Source: UBA6926 sp045562535
GTDB lineage: Bacteria; Chloroflexota; Dehalococcoidia; UBA6926
NCBI GenBank assembly: GCA_045562535.1
Contig: JBJKVP010000006.1
Location: 88,981-152,980 of the forward strand
Length of the DNA: 64,000 nucleotides
Direction of reading: 5' to 3'
Of this stretch, positions 45,042 to 53,323 are shown in pieces (positions within the stretch are counted from its first letter, which is position 1; each line of letters begins with the position of its first letter). Below the pieces are notes generated by a model that was not told where the DNA came from, ran no database searches, and was given only the letters and a program-made list of their open reading frames with translations. A program made the translations under genes and the position numbers.

Positions 45042-45107
45042 ATGAGTAAAGGTCGTGATGCAAAAAAAGCAGTCAAAAAACCTAAACAAGATAAGAAAAA
45101 AAAATAA
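45042..45107 (+). CDS. 21-residue lysine-rich peptide
   Basis: A tiny frame starting MSKGRDAKKAV and ending in a run of lysines, with a very strong GGGAGG site 6 bases before the ATG. Very short 'MSKGRDxKK' peptides are known in other bacteria as recurrent small basic proteins of unknown function, so this is likely translated. Eleven of 21 residues are Lys or Arg. It lies between the tRNA-Ile and the 45180 gene, and the same direct repeat sits upstream of it and of uvrA. Confidence 0.5.
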   Translation: MSKGRDAKKAVKKPKQDKKKK

Positions 45108-45179
45108 TCGTGGGGACATTCGGATACTCAGTTATTTATAACTTCAGGCATATGCTCTAATGATGTCGATTAAGAGAGA

Positions 45180-45566
45180 GTGAGAATTGGAAAACTGATG
45201 GAAGAAGAAGAGAAGAGGAAAACCATACAGGAAATTGAAGAATTGATTGCTTCAGGTAAGTTAAGTGACTCTACCGGAAGAGATAGGTTTGGGGTTGCTA
45301 GCCTTCTGGTTGATGAGTTTTTGATGGACTTTATTCAAGGAACCAATTCTGGAGAGTTTTCTGTAGATGAAATATTTAACGATTTGAACTTAAGTAAAGA
45401 TTATTACGAAAAATTATGTGGCGAGATAAATGAAAAGGTTAATCCATTTGGTGACCCAAAACAGCTGGGTCATAATGCTACTAAGAAAATCATTTATAAA
45501 GCAATACTCACGATGGTATGGGAACAAGAGCTGCCAGATGGGAATGATCTTGAGGAGTTAAGGTAA
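45180..45566 (+). CDS. Hypothetical soluble protein upstream of uvrA
   Basis: 128 residues from a GTG, or 122 from the ATG at 45198. Mostly helical and acidic (EEEEKRKTIQEIEELIASGK, FLMDFIQGTNSGEFSVDEI, LCGEINEKVNPFGDPKQLG). I recognise no domain or motif. It runs in the same direction as uvrA, with the LexA-like palindrome and repeat between them, so it is probably not in the uvrA transcript. Confidence 0.6.
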   Translation: MRIGKLMEEEEKRKTIQEIEELIASGKLSDSTGRDRFGVASLLVDEFLMDFIQGTNSGEFSVDEIFNDLNLSKDYYEKLCGEINEKVNPFGDPKQLGHNATKKIIYKAILTMVWEQELPDGNDLEELR

Positions 45567-45582
45567 CAAGGGGATACATTAC

Positions 45583-45615
45583 TATAGGCAGAACAGTGGT
45601 TCCGATAAAGTTGTT
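45583..45615 (+). repeat. 33-base direct repeat, second copy (upstream of uvrA)
   Basis: Second copy of the repeat at 44933-44965 (one mismatch, the C that makes the palindrome perfect). It ends about 50 bases before the uvrA start. Confidence 0.75.
45591..45602 (+). promoter_or_regulatory. Candidate LexA operator (GAAC-N4-GTTC) before uvrA
   Basis: GAACAGTGGTTC is a perfect GAAC-N4-GTTC palindrome, the core of the LexA/DinR operator of Gram-positive bacteria. It lies 64 bases upstream of the uvrA ATG; uvrA is a classical SOS gene. No lexA is in the window and whether this lineage uses that operator type was not checked. Confidence 0.5.
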
Positions 45616-45665
45616 CCATGGTATTGTTGTATGAGGGTAAGCTATATATTGGGGGATTTCTAAAA

Positions 45666-48578
45666 ATGCCGACACGGGCTATAAAAGTAAAAGGTGCTCG
45701 GGAGAATAACCTAAAAAATATCGATGTTGAAATTCCGAGAGATCGCCTAGTAGTCATTACGGGGGTTTCAGGGTCTGGGAAAAGCTCTTTAGCTTTCGAT
45801 ACAATATATGCCGAAGGTCAAAGACGGTATGTAGAATCATTGTCTGCGTATGCACGGCAATTTTTGGGGCGTATGGAAAAACCTAATGTTGAATATATAG
45901 AAGGGCTATCTCCCGCAATATCCATTGACCAAAAGGGAGTTTCGCACAATCCTAGGTCCACTGTTGGCACTGTTACAGAAGTCTACGATTACCTTAGGCT
46001 TTTATTTGCAAGAATTGGTATACCGCATTGCCCTAACTGTGGGACAAAAATAGAAAGCCAAACTGTTCAACAGATAGCCGACGCAATACTATCTGTTCCC
46101 CAGGAAACTCGTTTAGTCTTGATGTCACCGATGGTAACGAGGCGAAAAGGTGAACATCAAACTATATTTGACGAAGCAAAAAGGTCTGGGTTTGTTAGAG
46201 TCAGAGTGAATGGTGACATTTTGGATCTTTCAGACGAAATTAAGCTTAATAAACAGAAATGGCACACAATTGAGGTCGTAGTTGACCGCCTTGTCATTAA
46301 TGACCAAATTGACGAGTTACGCTCTCGGCTGACTGATTCTTTAGAGACCGCTCTCAAACTTGGAAATGGACTTATAAAAGTTCTTGATTCCGAAACGGGT
46401 GAGGAAAGTTTATTCAGCGAACATTTTGCGTGTGTAGAATGTGGTTATTCGATAGATGAAATCGAACCTCGGACATTTTCCTTTAACAATCCGCAAGGAG
46501 CTTGTTCGGATTGTACCGGATTAGGTTATAAACTTGAGATAGAGCCCGACCTAGTAATACCCGATACAAATCTTAGTCTTGAAGAAGGGGCGATTTTGCC
46601 TTGGAAACGTTCTGGCACAATGGCTCCTTGGTATTCGTCGATCTTGAGAGCCGCCTCTACTGCGTTTGACATAGATATAAAAACACCGTTATCAGAATTT
46701 AATGATGCCCAGATGGGCTGGCTTCTTTATGGCCAAGGTCTTGTCCGTGAGAATACTAAACTTGAAGTTAGGCATCGAACTCGAAGAGGCAGAGAAATTA
46801 AGTTCGATACTAATTTTGAAGGAGTGATTCCGAATTTAGCACGACGCCATAGGGAAACCTCATCGGATCATCAACGTAAAGAGATAGAGCGATTCATGGC
46901 GAAGAAGCCGTGTTTATCTTGTGGAGGCAAACGCTTAAGCCCCGGAGCACTCGCAGTAACAATAGGAACAAATAATATTAATGAAATCACTGCACTTTCT
47001 ATAGATTCGGCTAAATATTGGGTGGATGAATTACAGACAAGCGACGGGTTTTTGTCTAGCCGGGAAGCCTTGATCGCCGCCCAAATTCTTAAAGAAATAT
47101 CTTCACGATTACAATTTCTCACTAATGTTGGCCTTGAGTACTTAACGTTAGATCGTACGGCATCAACTTTATCTGGAGGGGAAGCCCAGAGAATACGCTT
47201 AGCAACTCAAATAGGCTCAGGTCTTGTGGGCGTATTATATATATGTGATGAGCCTTCTATTGGATTGCATCCTGTAGACAATTCTCGCCTGATAGAAACT
47301 TTGAAAACCCTACGTGATTTAGGTAATACCGTTATTGTCGTCGAACATGATGAAGCTCTTATGAGAGCAGCAGATCATATAATTGATATTGGTCCTGGAG
47401 CCGGAGAACATGGAGGTCAACTTGTTGCTCAGGGGAGAATTGAAAACATAACTAAATCGAAAGATTCCGTAACAGGTGCATACTTGAGTGGTGCCAGAAG
47501 TATCCCCACTCCTTCTTCACGGCGTACTCCAAAAACTGGCTATGAAATCAGTATAATCAATGCCCGTGAAAATAATTTAAAAAACATTAATGTTGATATT
47601 CCGCTTGGTCTTCTAACATGCGTGACAGGCGTGTCGGGATCTGGAAAGTCGAGTTTGGTATATGAAGTTTTGCATAAGAGGATGGCACAGAAATTATATA
47701 ATGCTAAAGAGCTACCTGGCCTTTCTGATGGCATCAATGGAATTGAACATGTCGACAAAGTTATAAATATAGATCAAGCTCCTATTGGGCGTACCCCTAG
47801 ATCAAATCCTGCTACGTATACAGGGGCGTTTACTCCGATTAGAGAATTATTTGCGTCAGTTCAGGAATCAAGAATTAGAGGATATAAACCGGGGCGTTTT
47901 TCTTTTAATGTCAAAGGTGGTAGATGTGAAACGTGTCGAGGAGAAGGTTACCAAACTATAGAAATGCAATTCTTGCCCGACGTTACAGTACCTTGTGAAG
48001 TTTGTTCAGGGGCTCGGTATAATCGTGAGGCTTTGGAAATTAAATTCAAAGACCTATCCATCGCGAATGTCTTGGATTTGAGTGTTGACGAGGCTCTTCC
48101 AGTTTTCGAATCGATACCGAAAGTGTTCAATCGTTTGAAAACTATGGCGGATGTGGGACTAGGCTATATGCGTCTTGGGCAACCGGCTACAACACTTTCG
48201 GGAGGCGAAGCTCAAAGAGTAAAATTGGCTACTGAGCTATCAAAAAGGGCTACAGGTAAGACATTATATATTTTAGATGAACCTACAACAGGGCTCTCTT
48301 TCTCGGACGCACACGCGTTGTTGGACGTTTTGCATCGACTAGTAGATCGAGGCAATACCGTTGTTCTTATAGAGCACCATTTAGATTTGATTAAAAATGC
48401 TGATTGGATTATTGATTTAGGTCCCGGGCCTGGAGATAGAGGTGGAGAAATAGTTGCTGAAGGACCTCCGGAGCTTATTATGGAAATTGGTAGCAGCTAT
48501 ACGGGTAAATACTTAAACGATGTTATAAAAAAGCAGGAAGAACCTGAAAGAAGTCAAGAGGTAGCACTTGCCGATTGA
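45666..48578 (+). CDS. uvrA: UvrABC excinuclease subunit A
   Basis: Damage-recognition ATPase of nucleotide excision repair. From ATG 45666 it is 970 residues, and it keeps both ABC modules: Walker A GVSGSGKSSLAFDTIY and GVSGSGKSSLVYEVL, and two LSGGEAQR signatures. The zinc modules are also present: CPNCG, CVECG with CSDCTG, CLSCGGKRLSP, and CETCRGEG with CEVCSGARYN. GGGGGA lies 8 bases before the start; the 16-codon upstream extension of the frame has no such site. It is probably induced by DNA damage if the GAAC-N4-GTTC site is a LexA box. Confidence 0.97.
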   Translation: MPTRAIKVKGARENNLKNIDVEIPRDRLVVITGVSGSGKSSLAFDTIYAEGQRRYVESLSAYARQFLGRMEKPNVEYIEGLSPAISIDQKGVSHNPRSTVGTVTEVYDYLRLLFARIGIPHCPNCGTKIESQTVQQIADAILSVPQETRLVLMSPMVTRRKGEHQTIFDEAKRSGFVRVRVNGDILDLSDEIKLNKQKWHTIEVVVDRLVINDQIDELRSRLTDSLETALKLGNGLIKVLDSETGEESLFSEHFACVECGYSIDEIEPRTFSFNNPQGACSDCTGLGYKLEIEPDLVIPDTNLSLEEGAILPWKRSGTMAPWYSSILRAASTAFDIDIKTPLSEFNDAQMGWLLYGQGLVRENTKLEVRHRTRRGREIKFDTNFEGVIPNLARRHRETSSDHQRKEIERFMAKKPCLSCGGKRLSPGALAVTIGTNNINEITALSIDSAKYWVDELQTSDGFLSSREALIAAQILKEISSRLQFLTNVGLEYLTLDRTASTLSGGEAQRIRLATQIGSGLVGVLYICDEPSIGLHPVDNSRLIETLKTLRDLGNTVIVVEHDEALMRAADHIIDIGPGAGEHGGQLVAQGRIENITKSKDSVTGAYLSGARSIPTPSSRRTPKTGYEISIINARENNLKNINVDIPLGLLTCVTGVSGSGKSSLVYEVLHKRMAQKLYNAKELPGLSDGINGIEHVDKVINIDQAPIGRTPRSNPATYTGAFTPIRELFASVQESRIRGYKPGRFSFNVKGGRCETCRGEGYQTIEMQFLPDVTVPCEVCSGARYNREALEIKFKDLSIANVLDLSVDEALPVFESIPKVFNRLKTMADVGLGYMRLGQPATTLSGGEAQRVKLATELSKRATGKTLYILDEPTTGLSFSDAHALLDVLHRLVDRGNTVVLIEHHLDLIKNADWIIDLGPGPGDRGGEIVAEGPPELIMEIGSSYTGKYLNDVIKKQEEPERSQEVALAD

Positions 48579-48645
48579 AAAACCCCAATGATTAGAATTG
48601 TTTATATGTTTTTATAATATAACAGGGACCAGGTGAGGTTGATTG

Positions 48646-49314
48646 GTGTCACAGAACGACGGGATTTTCCAGGCACAAGAAATGGTGGGGGCTATAGATC
48701 TTGGTGCTTTACTCAATTTAACTATCGACCCTGTATTTGGTTATGTATTCATCTTGATTGGAATAGCCTTATGTCTTATTGGGTATATTTTATACCGATT
48801 TATGATTGCATTAACCGTAGCTGTAGCATCAGGGACGGCCTTTTTTATTTTTGGCCCGACTTTCGGATTGGAATCTGGGCCTTTATGGATGGCTGCAATC
48901 GGAGTCTTTTTAATGTTATTAATAGTAGGTTGGCTGCTATACCACACTGCGGTTTTTATTATAGGCCTCGCCGCAGGAGCGTCCGTAGGGGTCTGGTTTT
49001 GGTTATTAGGTGCGGGTGAATTTTCTCTAGTTCAAACAATTACAGATTTATCTATAAGAAGAAGTGATATGTTTGCTTTGATAGCTACTGCAGCTGTTCC
49101 AGGTATTGCGATAGGGATTGTCGCTGTATCCTGGGAGCGTCGTTTGATTACTCTCATTGCTGTCATATTAGGGGGGACATTTATTTCCTTTGGAATAAGA
49201 CATAGCCAAATTGGCGACCCTATTTCTCAATGGGCCCCTATTATAGCTGGTTTAACTATGGGGCTCGGCTTGTTCCTAAATGGGCGCAGTAGAGAAAAGG
49301 GAAACGCTCAATGA
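48646..49314 (+). CDS. Polytopic membrane protein, DUF4203/TMEM198-like
   Basis: 222 residues with about seven hydrophobic helices and few charged loops: VFGYVFILIGIALCLIGYIL, ALTVAVASGTAFFIFGP, then LWMAAIGVFLMLLIVGWLLY and VFIIGLAAGASVGVWFW. The overall pattern resembles the DUF4203 seven-helix family, but this is by shape only. GGTGAGGT precedes the GTG at 48646 (a TTG one codon earlier is equivalent). It starts about 65 bases after uvrA. Function unknown. Confidence 0.6.
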   Translation: MSQNDGIFQAQEMVGAIDLGALLNLTIDPVFGYVFILIGIALCLIGYILYRFMIALTVAVASGTAFFIFGPTFGLESGPLWMAAIGVFLMLLIVGWLLYHTAVFIIGLAAGASVGVWFWLLGAGEFSLVQTITDLSIRRSDMFALIATAAVPGIAIGIVAVSWERRLITLIAVILGGTFISFGIRHSQIGDPISQWAPIIAGLTMGLGLFLNGRSREKGNAQ

Positions 49315-49335
49315 TGTATTTGATAAAATCGAATT

Positions 49336-49986
49336 ATGCGTAGCGATGAGAAGGTACCACTTTTTATTGGAACATTGAATCCAGCTAAAAGAGAGAGGCT
49401 TGCTGGATGCTTTTCTTCTTGGCAATTCCATTTAGACTTTCCTAGAGGTATTAAACTACACGAGATTCCAGAAGAAACAGGAGACACCCATAAATCTAAT
49501 GCTGTGGAGAAAGCCAAACATTGGTCTTCTTGGGCAAGCGGACACGCGGTGTCCAGTGATGGAGGCTTACAAATTCCGATATTGAACAATAATTGGGACA
49601 GTGTGTATACTCATCGGTTTGCAGGCCCTGATGCAAATGACCAAGATCGTATAGATGCTTTGCTCGAACGGATGTCTGAGTATAGTGATGATGAGCGTTC
49701 TGCTTATTGGGAAGAGTCGGTCGCGCTAGGATATAAGGGCCGATTAATCAAGGAATGGTCAGTAAAGAGTAAACTAGGAAGAATAGCTTTGAAGCCATCT
49801 GAAATTAAAATCCACGGGTTTTGGGCTGCAAGCATTTGGGTATTCCCAGATATTGGTAAATCTTATACTGAGCTAAATCAAAAGGAACTTCAAAAGATTG
49901 GGGATCCTTGGGTTAATATTAAGAATAAGATAAAAATGTGGATGGACAATGATGGATGGGATAGTACTGTACTTAGACTACGGTAA
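49336..49986 (+). CDS. Divergent Ham1/RdgB-like NTP pyrophosphatase
   Basis: A 216-residue cytoplasmic protein of the ITPase fold. Matches to the RdgB/HAM1 pattern are FIGTLNPAKRERLAGCF (for TxNxxKxxE), EIPEETGDTHKSNAVEKAKHW (ETG and NA..KA blocks), AVSSDGGLQIPIL (for SDDSGLxV), and FAGPDANDQDRIDALLERM. It probably removes inosine/xanthosine or other damaged NTPs, but many positions differ from typical RdgB and the C-terminus is not recognisable. Its last 9 bases overlap the mutY stop region. Substrate uncertain. Confidence 0.65.
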   Translation: MRSDEKVPLFIGTLNPAKRERLAGCFSSWQFHLDFPRGIKLHEIPEETGDTHKSNAVEKAKHWSSWASGHAVSSDGGLQIPILNNNWDSVYTHRFAGPDANDQDRIDALLERMSEYSDDERSAYWEESVALGYKGRLIKEWSVKSKLGRIALKPSEIKIHGFWAASIWVFPDIGKSYTELNQKELQKIGDPWVNIKNKIKMWMDNDGWDSTVLRLR

Positions 49987-50883
49987 GGAAGCCATACCTT
50001 TTTCTTTTTCGATCAGACCGTCTTTTACTAAAGTATTAATCAGTTTTTCAAACCATATTTTATCTGTATGGGCAGAATAATCGGGTTTTATTAGGGAACC
50101 TAGTTTATCAATTTCAATAGGATCAATACGGCCCCGGAGTTCTTCGACAATTCTACCTCTGTAAAATCGGTTCGAGCCAACAAAAGTAGGATTTGTTTTC
50201 TTAGAAGATGGTGTGCCCATCTTGGTATTGTTTTTCGTAAAAACAAATCTTATCGAGGCTGAACAATTCAGTACTATGGGGCATGATTCACAGCTAGGTT
50301 TTCGGGATGTGCAAACGGTTGCACCTAAATCCATTAAGGCTTGATGCCAATCTGGCGTTTTTGTTTTTTCTGGGAGGTACTTGGTTGCAGTATCCCATGC
50401 TAATTTATCAGTATCAAAAGATGATCCGTGGTCGACCCTGCCGATAACGCGTTTGATATTTATGTCTACCACCGGGACTCTTAGTTTAAAAGCGAAATTA
50501 GCTATTGCTGAAGCCGTATAACGACCAATACCTGGAAGCGCAACTAGGGATTCGAGTGATTTGGGGACTTGCCCATTATGATTTTGAACAATGATTTGAG
50601 CAGTTCTATGTAGGTTAACTGCGCGTTTGTTATATCCCATTCCAGACCACTCTCTAATCACTGTACTCTTCGAAGCTTGTGCTAAGGAATACACATCTGG
50701 GAACTGTCGAATAAAAGAATCGTATTTATCGATAACTCTACTAACTTGTGTTTGCTGTAGCATGATTTCCGAGACTAATATTTTGTAAGGGTCGTTAGTT
50801 TCTCTCCAAGGCAATTTGCGTCCAACATCTTTGTACCAAGAAAGTAATTGTTTGTGGAAGTATGTGTGATTTTGTTCGGACAT
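49978..50883 (-). CDS. mutY: A/G-specific adenine glycosylase MutY, without the C-terminal NUDIX-like domain
   Basis: Excises adenine opposite 8-oxoguanine. 301 residues. The HhH-GPD core has PWRETNDPYKILVSEIMLQQTQVSRVI with the catalytic Glu, the helix-hairpin-helix LVALPGIGRYTASAIANF, and PVVDINIKRVIGR with the catalytic Asp. The [4Fe-4S] loop is CTSRKPSCESCPIVLNC, with the C-x6-C-x2-C-x5-C spacing of MutY. Typical MutY is 340-380 residues with a NUDIX-like 8-oxoG reader; here only about 75 residues remain after the cluster and do not look like NUDIX. An EndoIII-type glycosylase is less likely because the HhH and ligand segments are MutY-like. Confidence 0.85.
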   Translation of the reverse strand: MSEQNHTYFHKQLLSWYKDVGRKLPWRETNDPYKILVSEIMLQQTQVSRVIDKYDSFIRQFPDVYSLAQASKSTVIREWSGMGYNKRAVNLHRTAQIIVQNHNGQVPKSLESLVALPGIGRYTASAIANFAFKLRVPVVDINIKRVIGRVDHGSSFDTDKLAWDTATKYLPEKTKTPDWHQALMDLGATVCTSRKPSCESCPIVLNCSASIRFVFTKNNTKMGTPSSKKTNPTFVGSNRFYRGRIVEELRGRIDPIEIDKLGSLIKPDYSAHTDKIWFEKLINTLVKDGLIEKEKGMASLP

Positions 50884-51050
50884 AATTAATATTCATTATG
50901 CGAATTATGAAACAGATGATCAATAGGATAAATTGAACAACTTAATATATATGGAAATTCGTATAAATAGGTTGACGTCTGAATATAGGGTTAAGTAGAA
51001 TTACCGGGTTGGGGGATAATTGATCTTATTCTTCACAGAAGGAGAATTCA

Positions 51051-52160
51051 ATGACAGGGACATTAAAAGGAAAAGCGGCTTTGGTAGGGGTTGGTTGGAC
51101 TCCTGCTCGTAGAAAATGGCCGGATAAAACACAAAAAGGTATGCAGGCAGACGTTGCCGCGATGGCAATCAAGGATGCAGGATTGCGCCCAGAGGACATC
51201 GATGGTCTGGTTACAGAAGCACCCGGAGGGGAAGACGCCAACAACTGGCCAGCTATAATGTCCGATTATTTAGGAATTAAGCCTAATATGGCCAGCGGAG
51301 TCAACAATATGGGCGCTACCGGTACTACCGGAATAGTTCTTGCGTCTACTTGGGTTTCCAGCGGTCTTGCTGAGACAGTTCTACTCGTTTTTGGAGGTAA
51401 TCAAGGGACCCAACCCAGAGTTGCTCCTAGGCCTAATCCATTTGTGGATCCATATGGCCCAGTTGTTGCTGCAAACGGTTGGTATGCTCAGGTCGCACGT
51501 CGACACGCTTTCGAGTATGGAACTACAGACGAAATGAGATTTAAAGTAGCAGCTGATCAGAGATTTAACTCACAAGTGACCCCAGGATCTGCTTTTCTTG
51601 AGCAGCCGATTACGGTACAGGACGTTGCTGATTCTCGATATGTTGCAGACCCTCTCAGATTGCTCGAATGTGTTATGCCTTGTGCCGGAGGTGGGGCAAT
51701 GATTGTCACAACACCGGAAAAAGCTCGAGCGATGAAAAACAAACCAGTTTACATGCTTGGAGCTGGCCATCATACAGATCATAATGATTTGAGTTGGGCA
51801 GACCGAATTACAAGGACACCAGCCGTTGTTTCTGCTCCTAGAGCGTTCAACATGGCAGGGCTCAGTCCGAAAGATATGGATTTCGCTCAGATCTATGATT
51901 GCTATACCATAACGGTTATGGTGACTCTCGAAGACGCTGGGTTTATGCCTAAAGGTGAGTCAGGACCTTGGTACCAAGAGACTGATACTACCTATAAGGG
52001 AGATTTCCCAGTTAATACGCACGGTGGCCAGTTGTCTTACGGACAGCAGGCAGGAAACACCGGCGGCTTCTCACAGCCTATGGAAGCAACTCTCCAATTA
52101 ATGGGGCGTGGTGGCGAAAGACAAGTTAAGGATGCAACAACAGGATTCGTGAATGGTTGA
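51051..52160 (+). CDS. Thiolase-like protein paired with an OB-fold partner
   Basis: A 369-residue member of the SCP2-thiolase superfamily. KGKAALVGVGWTPARRKWPDKT, AIKDAGLRPEDIDGLVTEA, and FAQIYDCYTITVMVTLEDAGFM are family segments. Where thiolases carry the nucleophilic Cys, this sequence reads VNNMGATGTTGI with no Cys. Where GHP with the catalytic His is expected, it reads GGQLSYGQQAGN. It resembles the Ltp2-type thiolase-like aldolases that need a DUF35 partner rather than a Claisen thiolase, but the reaction is not proven. The OB/DUF35 gene is 93 bases downstream. AGAAGGAG precedes the ATG. Confidence 0.8.
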   Translation: MTGTLKGKAALVGVGWTPARRKWPDKTQKGMQADVAAMAIKDAGLRPEDIDGLVTEAPGGEDANNWPAIMSDYLGIKPNMASGVNNMGATGTTGIVLASTWVSSGLAETVLLVFGGNQGTQPRVAPRPNPFVDPYGPVVAANGWYAQVARRHAFEYGTTDEMRFKVAADQRFNSQVTPGSAFLEQPITVQDVADSRYVADPLRLLECVMPCAGGGAMIVTTPEKARAMKNKPVYMLGAGHHTDHNDLSWADRITRTPAVVSAPRAFNMAGLSPKDMDFAQIYDCYTITVMVTLEDAGFMPKGESGPWYQETDTTYKGDFPVNTHGGQLSYGQQAGNTGGFSQPMEATLQLMGRGGERQVKDATTGFVNG

Positions 52161-52169
52161 GGCGGCATT

Positions 52170-52188
52170 TTGAGCAAGTTTTGCTCAA
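52170..52188 (+). other. Perfect inverted repeat between the thiolase-like and OB-fold genes
   Basis: TTGAGCAA and TTGCTCAA (8 bp each) surround GTT. The downstream bases TAGTTCTTACC are not a T run, so this is a hairpin, perhaps a mRNA-processing or operator site, rather than a good terminator. Confidence 0.5.
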
Positions 52189-52253
52189 TAGTTCTTACCA
52201 ATGATGAGTCTTTGGCTAATTCTTAGAATATAAGTTATTAAAGGAGTTTAATC

Positions 52254-52685
52254 ATGGCAGAACAAAAAGCACCTCAGAAGCCAGTTCCAATTGCTGACGC
52301 GGTTACCGCGCCTTTTTGGGAGGCTACTAAAGAAGGTAAATTGATGGTCCAGAGGGATATCGACAGCGGAAAGGTGTTCTTTTATCCAAGAGAGCGAAGC
52401 CCTTATACGCTATCAGATCGTCTTGAGTGGGTTGAAGTTAGTGGTAAAGCACGGATATATAGTTTTATCGTGGTGAGGCAGCCGGGCAACCCAGCTTTCA
52501 CTCCAGATGTTCCTTATATCTATGCGATAATCCAGCTGGATGAAGGCCCTAGGATGAATGGTAATGTTAATGGTATTGACATAGAGGATGTTGAGATCGA
52601 TATGCAAGTCGAAGTTTACTTCGAAGAGCGTGGAGATCAAATGATCCCGCAGTGGAAACCTGTAGGAGCACCAGATCCAAGTTAA
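52254..52685 (+). CDS. DUF35-like OB-fold protein, apparent partner of the thiolase-like enzyme
   Basis: 143 residues. The fold and the thiolase neighbour point to DUF35-type acyl-CoA-binding OB proteins: the central WVEVSGKARIYSFIVVRQPGNPAF, then PYIYAIIQLDEG, and the final VYFEERGDQMIPQWKP segment. Those proteins normally begin with a zinc ribbon (CxxC...CxxC). Here it reads RDIDSGKVFFYPRERSPYT, with no Cys. AAAGGAG precedes the ATG. It ends before a strong terminator and would be the last gene of a two-gene unit. Confidence 0.75.
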   Translation: MAEQKAPQKPVPIADAVTAPFWEATKEGKLMVQRDIDSGKVFFYPRERSPYTLSDRLEWVEVSGKARIYSFIVVRQPGNPAFTPDVPYIYAIIQLDEGPRMNGNVNGIDIEDVEIDMQVEVYFEERGDQMIPQWKPVGAPDPS

Positions 52686-52727
52686 CTAATGGTCTATAAG
52701 GTGATAATAAACCTATAAGAAACAAAA

Positions 52728-52762
52728 ATTCTGCTGAGTCACAGTCTCGGCAGAATTTTTTT
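52728..52762 (+). terminator. Intrinsic terminator after the OB-fold gene
   Basis: ATTCTGCTGAG (52728-52738) pairs with CTCGGCAGAAT (52746-52756) around TCACAGT (one G-U pair), followed by a T run. A classic rho-independent terminator. Confidence 0.85.
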
Positions 52763-52797
52763 ATGCTTAATTACTTTATGTGTAAAGGAGATTCTAA

Positions 52798-53313
52798 ATG
52801 GATAATGTTGAAATTATTAAAACCCTAATGGAACATGTGCGCCAATCTTTTCTAGACGTCATGGAAAATGTAGATCAAGAGGTTGCTGATTGGCTTCCCC
52901 CGGGAGAAGCTCATCCGATACGAATGAGTAACCTGCATTGTTTATGGGCTGAAGATCGTTTTATAAATGTTTTTCTCCAAGAGGCTCCAACAATTTGGAG
53001 TGTTATTGGACTTGAGGAAAAAACTGGGTTGATACCTGGAAGACTTCCCAGCGCGGAATGGGCCCGTTCTACGCCTATTGATATCAATCAACTTAGAGAA
53101 GTCTATATGCCCGCTCTTTTTGAAGGAACTGATAAATATTTAGGTAGTTTAAAAGCCGATGATTTAGATAAGCCGGTGAAATCTGATGTTGCAGATTTAA
53201 ATGGTCTAAAAGCTGGAGAAATATTGATTCGATTTGCACTTCATAATGCTAACCATATAGGAGAGATCGCATCTCAAAAAGGGACGCAAGGTCTTAAGGG
53301 TTACAGCTTTTAG
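52798..53313 (+). CDS. DinB-family protein, copy 1
   Basis: 171 residues, four-helix-bundle type. The metal-binding His residues of DinB/YfiT-like proteins are matched by NLHCLWAED and by HNANHIGEIASQKG near the end, spaced as in the family. The biochemical function is unknown (thiol transferase-like and stress roles are reported for relatives). GTAAAGGAG precedes the start. The next gene is a close paralogue: N-terminal FLDVMENVDQEVADWLP and C-terminal NHIGEIASQKGTQGL are shared. Confidence 0.8.
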   Translation: MDNVEIIKTLMEHVRQSFLDVMENVDQEVADWLPPGEAHPIRMSNLHCLWAEDRFINVFLQEAPTIWSVIGLEEKTGLIPGRLPSAEWARSTPIDINQLREVYMPALFEGTDKYLGSLKADDLDKPVKSDVADLNGLKAGEILIRFALHNANHIGEIASQKGTQGLKGYSF

Positions 53314-53323
53314 GAGGACTCAG

